The position numbers and the translations under genes are program-made. Shown here one piece after another: positions 4,692 to 6,459 of a stretch of 6,459 nucleotides of DNA. The notes below the pieces were generated by a model. That model saw nothing but the letters and a program-made list of their open reading frames with translations, did no database searches and was not told the origin of the DNA. Position 1 is the first letter of the stretch. Every line of letters begins with the position of its first letter. This stretch comes from Sphingomonadales bacterium. Lineage in GTDB: Bacteria; Pseudomonadota; Alphaproteobacteria; Sphingomonadales; Sphingomonadaceae. The DNA lies in the NCBI GenBank assembly GCA_017304125.1, contig JAFKLV010000105.1:1-6459 (forward strand), read 5' to 3'.

Positions 4692-5660
4692 TTATCCGCC
4701 GCCCGCCAGCGCGCGCGCATAGGCCGCGAGATCGACATTGCCGCCGGAAAGGATCACCAGCATCCCCAGCTCCGGCCTCACGCGACCCGCCAGCACCGCG
4801 GCAAGCCCCACCGCGCCGCCGGGCTCGACCACCAGCCGCAACCGCTCCGCCGCCCAGCGCTGCGCCGCGGCAATCTCCGCTTCGCCCACCGCGACGCCCT
4901 TGGCATCGCGCCGCGCCAGCACCTCGAAGGTCAGCGGCGATACCTCGCGGGTCTGCAGCGCGTCGCACGCGGTCGGCGGCGGATTGGGGCCGACGGGCTC
5001 GATCCAGCTCGCTTCCAGGCTGCGCGTCATATCGTCCCACCCCTCGGGCTCGACGATCGTGATTCGCGCCTCGGGCAGCGCCAGCGCGATGCCCGCCGAG
5101 AGACCTCCGCCGCCGCACGGCACGACCGCGTGCGTGGGCTCGCCCAGCCCCACCGCTACCATCTGCTGCGCCGCCTCGATCGCGGCGCTGCCCTGCCCTT
5201 CGATCACCCACGGGTCGTCGAAGCTCGGCACCAGCGTCGCGCCGCGGGCCTTGGCGAGTCGCCCGGCGATCAGTTCGCGGCTCTCGGTCGCGCGGTCGTA
5301 ATCGACCACCTCCGCGCCGAGCGCCAGCGTCGACTCGCGTTTGGCGCGCGGCGCATCGGCCGGCATCACGATCGTCGCCGCGATCCCCAATTGCCGCGCG
5401 GCCCAGGCGATTCCCTGCGCATGATTGCCGGAAGAGAAGGCCACCACCCCGCGACGGCGCGAATCCTCGTCCAGCGCGGTGAGTCGGTGCCACGCGCCAC
5501 GGATCTTAAAGGCCCCGATCGGCTGCAAGGTTTCGGCCTTGAACGCGATAGGCACGTTGTTGATTTCGTGAACGAAAAGCGGTGTCGGCGGCAGAATCGC
5601 GGCGATCTTCGCGGCGGCATCGCGCACCCCGGCGCGGGTCGGCTGTCTCACAATAGTCAC
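4692..5660 (-). CDS. PLP-dependent threonine/serine dehydratase (threonine ammonia-lyase family, fold type II)
   Basis: The enzyme probably deaminates L-threonine to 2-oxobutanoate and ammonia, or L-serine to pyruvate. From the GTG at 5660 it is 322 residues. Counting in this frame, the PLP lysine is K52 in GAFKIRGA. SSGNHAQG (76-83) is the substrate loop, CGGGGLSAG (182-190) the phosphate-binding loop, and SGGN (305-308) contacts the cofactor ring. There is no C-terminal ACT domain, so this is the short, catabolic or serine-racemase-like type rather than the isoleucine-inhibited IlvA. Related hydroxyectoine-pathway dehydratases and serine racemase share these motifs and cannot be excluded. 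The frame is open to a GTG at 5687, but GAGGTGAG (5668-5675) sits seven bases before the GTG at 5660, which decides the start. It is convergent with the pilins and divergent from the decarboxylase. Confidence 0.9.
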   Translation of the reverse strand: MTIVRQPTRAGVRDAAAKIAAILPPTPLFVHEINNVPIAFKAETLQPIGAFKIRGAWHRLTALDEDSRRRGVVAFSSGNHAQGIAWAARQLGIAATIVMPADAPRAKRESTLALGAEVVDYDRATESRELIAGRLAKARGATLVPSFDDPWVIEGQGSAAIEAAQQMVAVGLGEPTHAVVPCGGGGLSAGIALALPEARITIVEPEGWDDMTRSLEASWIEPVGPNPPPTACDALQTREVSPLTFEVLARRDAKGVAVGEAEIAAAQRWAAERLRLVVEPGGAVGLAAVLAGRVRPELGMLVILSGGNVDLAAYARALAGGG

Positions 5661-5667
5661 AATCGAT

Positions 5668-5675
5668 CTCACCTC
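5668..5675 (-). promoter_or_regulatory. Ribosome binding site deciding the dehydratase start
   Basis: The minus strand reads GAGGTGAG seven bases before the GTG at 5660. The longer in-frame start at 5687 has no comparable sequence and would place this motif inside the coding region. Confidence 0.7.
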
Positions 5676-5696
5676 ATCTGAAACCACTTTACATTC

Positions 5697-5710
5697 GGGT
5701 CCAGCGACCC
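5697..5710. promoter_or_regulatory. Short palindrome in the divergent dehydratase/decarboxylase promoter region
   Basis: GGGTC (5697-5701) and GACCC (5706-5710) form a perfect inverted repeat around CAGC. It lies between a TTTACA (5688-5693) and a TAGTTC 17 bases later, a weak candidate -35/-10 pair for the plus-strand gene. It could be an operator or chance; no regulator is identified. Confidence 0.25.
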
Positions 5711-5786
5711 TAGTTCGCCCGTCCGCTGCCCCATGGGACTTCCAACCGCAAGGCAGCTTTTTTCGACGAACCGCCGCGAGGCAATT

Positions 5787-5791
5787 GGAGG
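5787..5791 (+). promoter_or_regulatory. Ribosome binding site deciding the TTG start of the decarboxylase
   Basis: GGAGG ends nine bases before the TTG at 5801. The nearer TTG at 5796 is in another frame that stops at the TAG at 5829, and no ATG or GTG in the decarboxylase frame lies upstream. The TTG at 5801 is therefore the best start. Confidence 0.7.
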
Positions 5792-5800
5792 TCCCTTGAG

Positions 5801-6459
5801 TTGCACAAGCATCATAGCGCGCTGGGGCTAGCGTCCCCCTCGATTCTCCCCGTCACCGCTGTTGACGGAGCCATCGACATTGCGAAGCGGAAGCCGGTTC
5901 AGCCGGTGACGCTGATCCGTCCGCACGCCGCCGCGCGGGCCGCCCGATTCTTCGCCGAGAAGTTTCCGGGTCGCTCGATGTATGCGGTGAAGGCGAATCC
6001 CAGCCCCGAGCTGATCGCCACGTTGTATGCGAACGGCATCACGCATTTCGACGTCGCCTCGATCGCGGAGGTGCGCCTCGTCGCGCGCGCCGCGCCCGGC
6101 GCGACGCTCTGCTTCATGCACCCGGTGAAGGCCGAGGAAGCGATCGCCGAGGCGTATTTCACCTATGGCGTGCGCGTCTTCAGCCTCGACAGCCTGGAAG
6201 AGCTGGAGAAGATCGTCCGCGCGACCAAGAACGCGAGCGACCTGACGCTGTGCGTCCGGCTGCGCGTGTCGTCCGAACATTCGAAGCTCAGCCTTGCCTC
6301 CAAGTTCGGCGTTGCCGCGCATGAGGCGAAGCCGCTGCTGTTCGCCGCGCGTCAGGCGGCGGATGCGCTCGGCATCTGCTTCCATGTCGGCAGCCAGGCG
6401 ATGACGCCCGAGGCTTATGCCGAGGCGATGGAGCGCGTGCGGCTGGCGATCGTCGATGC
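5801..6459 (+). CDS. Ornithine/diaminopimelate decarboxylase family PLP enzyme (fold type III), cut by right edge
   Basis: The visible 219 residues are the N-terminal PLP-binding barrel of an alanine-racemase-fold decarboxylase, probably ornithine decarboxylase (L-ornithine to putrescine and CO2), feeding polyamine synthesis. SMYAVKANPSPE (59-70) holds the PLP lysine K64. FDVAS (83-87), the LCFMHPVK strand (103-110), the SKLSLASKFG segment (161-170) and FHVGSQ (194-199), with H195 stacking on the cofactor, follow the ODC order. The KFG/HVGSQ combination and short N-terminus resemble the ornithine (or lysine/ornithine) branch rather than LysA, but the substrate-defining C-terminal part is outside the window. 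The start is TTG at 5801 behind GGAGG. It diverges from the dehydratase across about 140 bases. Confidence 0.9.
   Translation, partial: MHKHHSALGLASPSILPVTAVDGAIDIAKRKPVQPVTLIRPHAAARAARFFAEKFPGRSMYAVKANPSPELIATLYANGITHFDVASIAEVRLVARAAPGATLCFMHPVKAEEAIAEAYFTYGVRVFSLDSLEELEKIVRATKNASDLTLCVRLRVSSEHSKLSLASKFGVAAHEAKPLLFAARQAADALGICFHVGSQAMTPEAYAEAMERVRLAIVD

Noticed and set aside
4339..5493. Minus-strand frame of 384 codons overlapping the dehydratase and pilin genes
   Set aside because: It is Arg/Gly-rich shadow sequence; the dehydratase frame contains all PLP motifs.
5828..6385. Minus-strand frame of 185 codons opposite the decarboxylase
   Set aside because: It is a composition artefact; the plus frame encodes conserved decarboxylase motifs without interruption.

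Overview
The window looks like chromosomal DNA of a GC-rich alphaproteobacterium, most likely a sphingomonad (Sphingomonas or a close relative). The grounds are strong G/C third-position bias, Flp-type (Tad) pilin genes with CtrA-like sites upstream, a DUF4118/HisKA_2 sensor kinase, and an alanine-racemase-fold ornithine decarboxylase. The genus call is an inference from gene style; no rRNA or other marker gene is present.

Layout. Positions 1-651 (minus) hold the N-terminal two thirds of an RND-efflux periplasmic adaptor, cut by the left edge. It diverges from a sensor histidine kinase (889-1767, plus) whose ATPase domain is interrupted by an in-frame TGA; the missing C-terminus is still readable to 1878. 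From about 1960 the composition falls sharply to AT-rich. Here a 325-residue protein with a lysozyme/lytic-transglycosylase-like catalytic domain (2060-3037) is followed after 13 bases by a 101-residue three-helix membrane protein (3051-3356). This two-gene cassette has the look of an acquired effector/partner pair and is the most novel part of the window. GC-rich DNA resumes at mutT (3291-3782, minus), whose C-terminal tail runs antisense into the membrane-protein gene, as if the cassette had replaced the original mutT stop.

Positions 3855-4611 carry three Flp/Fap pilin genes on the plus strand. The last two lie in a tandem duplication of about 295 bp that includes their promoters, and each copy carries a CtrA-like box about 100 bp before its start. 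A strong nested hairpin terminator (4628-4684) separates them from a convergent PLP-dependent threonine/serine dehydratase (4692-5660, minus). That gene diverges from an ornithine/diaminopimelate-decarboxylase family gene (5801 to the right edge, plus), which opens with TTG behind a good Shine-Dalgarno sequence.

How the genes relate. The pilin genes are one functional group: minor/major Flp pilins feeding a Tad secretion machine encoded elsewhere, probably under cell-cycle control. The lysozyme-like protein and membrane protein form a second probable unit. The efflux adaptor, kinase, mutT, dehydratase and decarboxylase look like independent housekeeping or sensory genes. No tRNA, rRNA, CRISPR array, transposase or integrase was seen, and no gene-free stretch exceeds about 240 bases.
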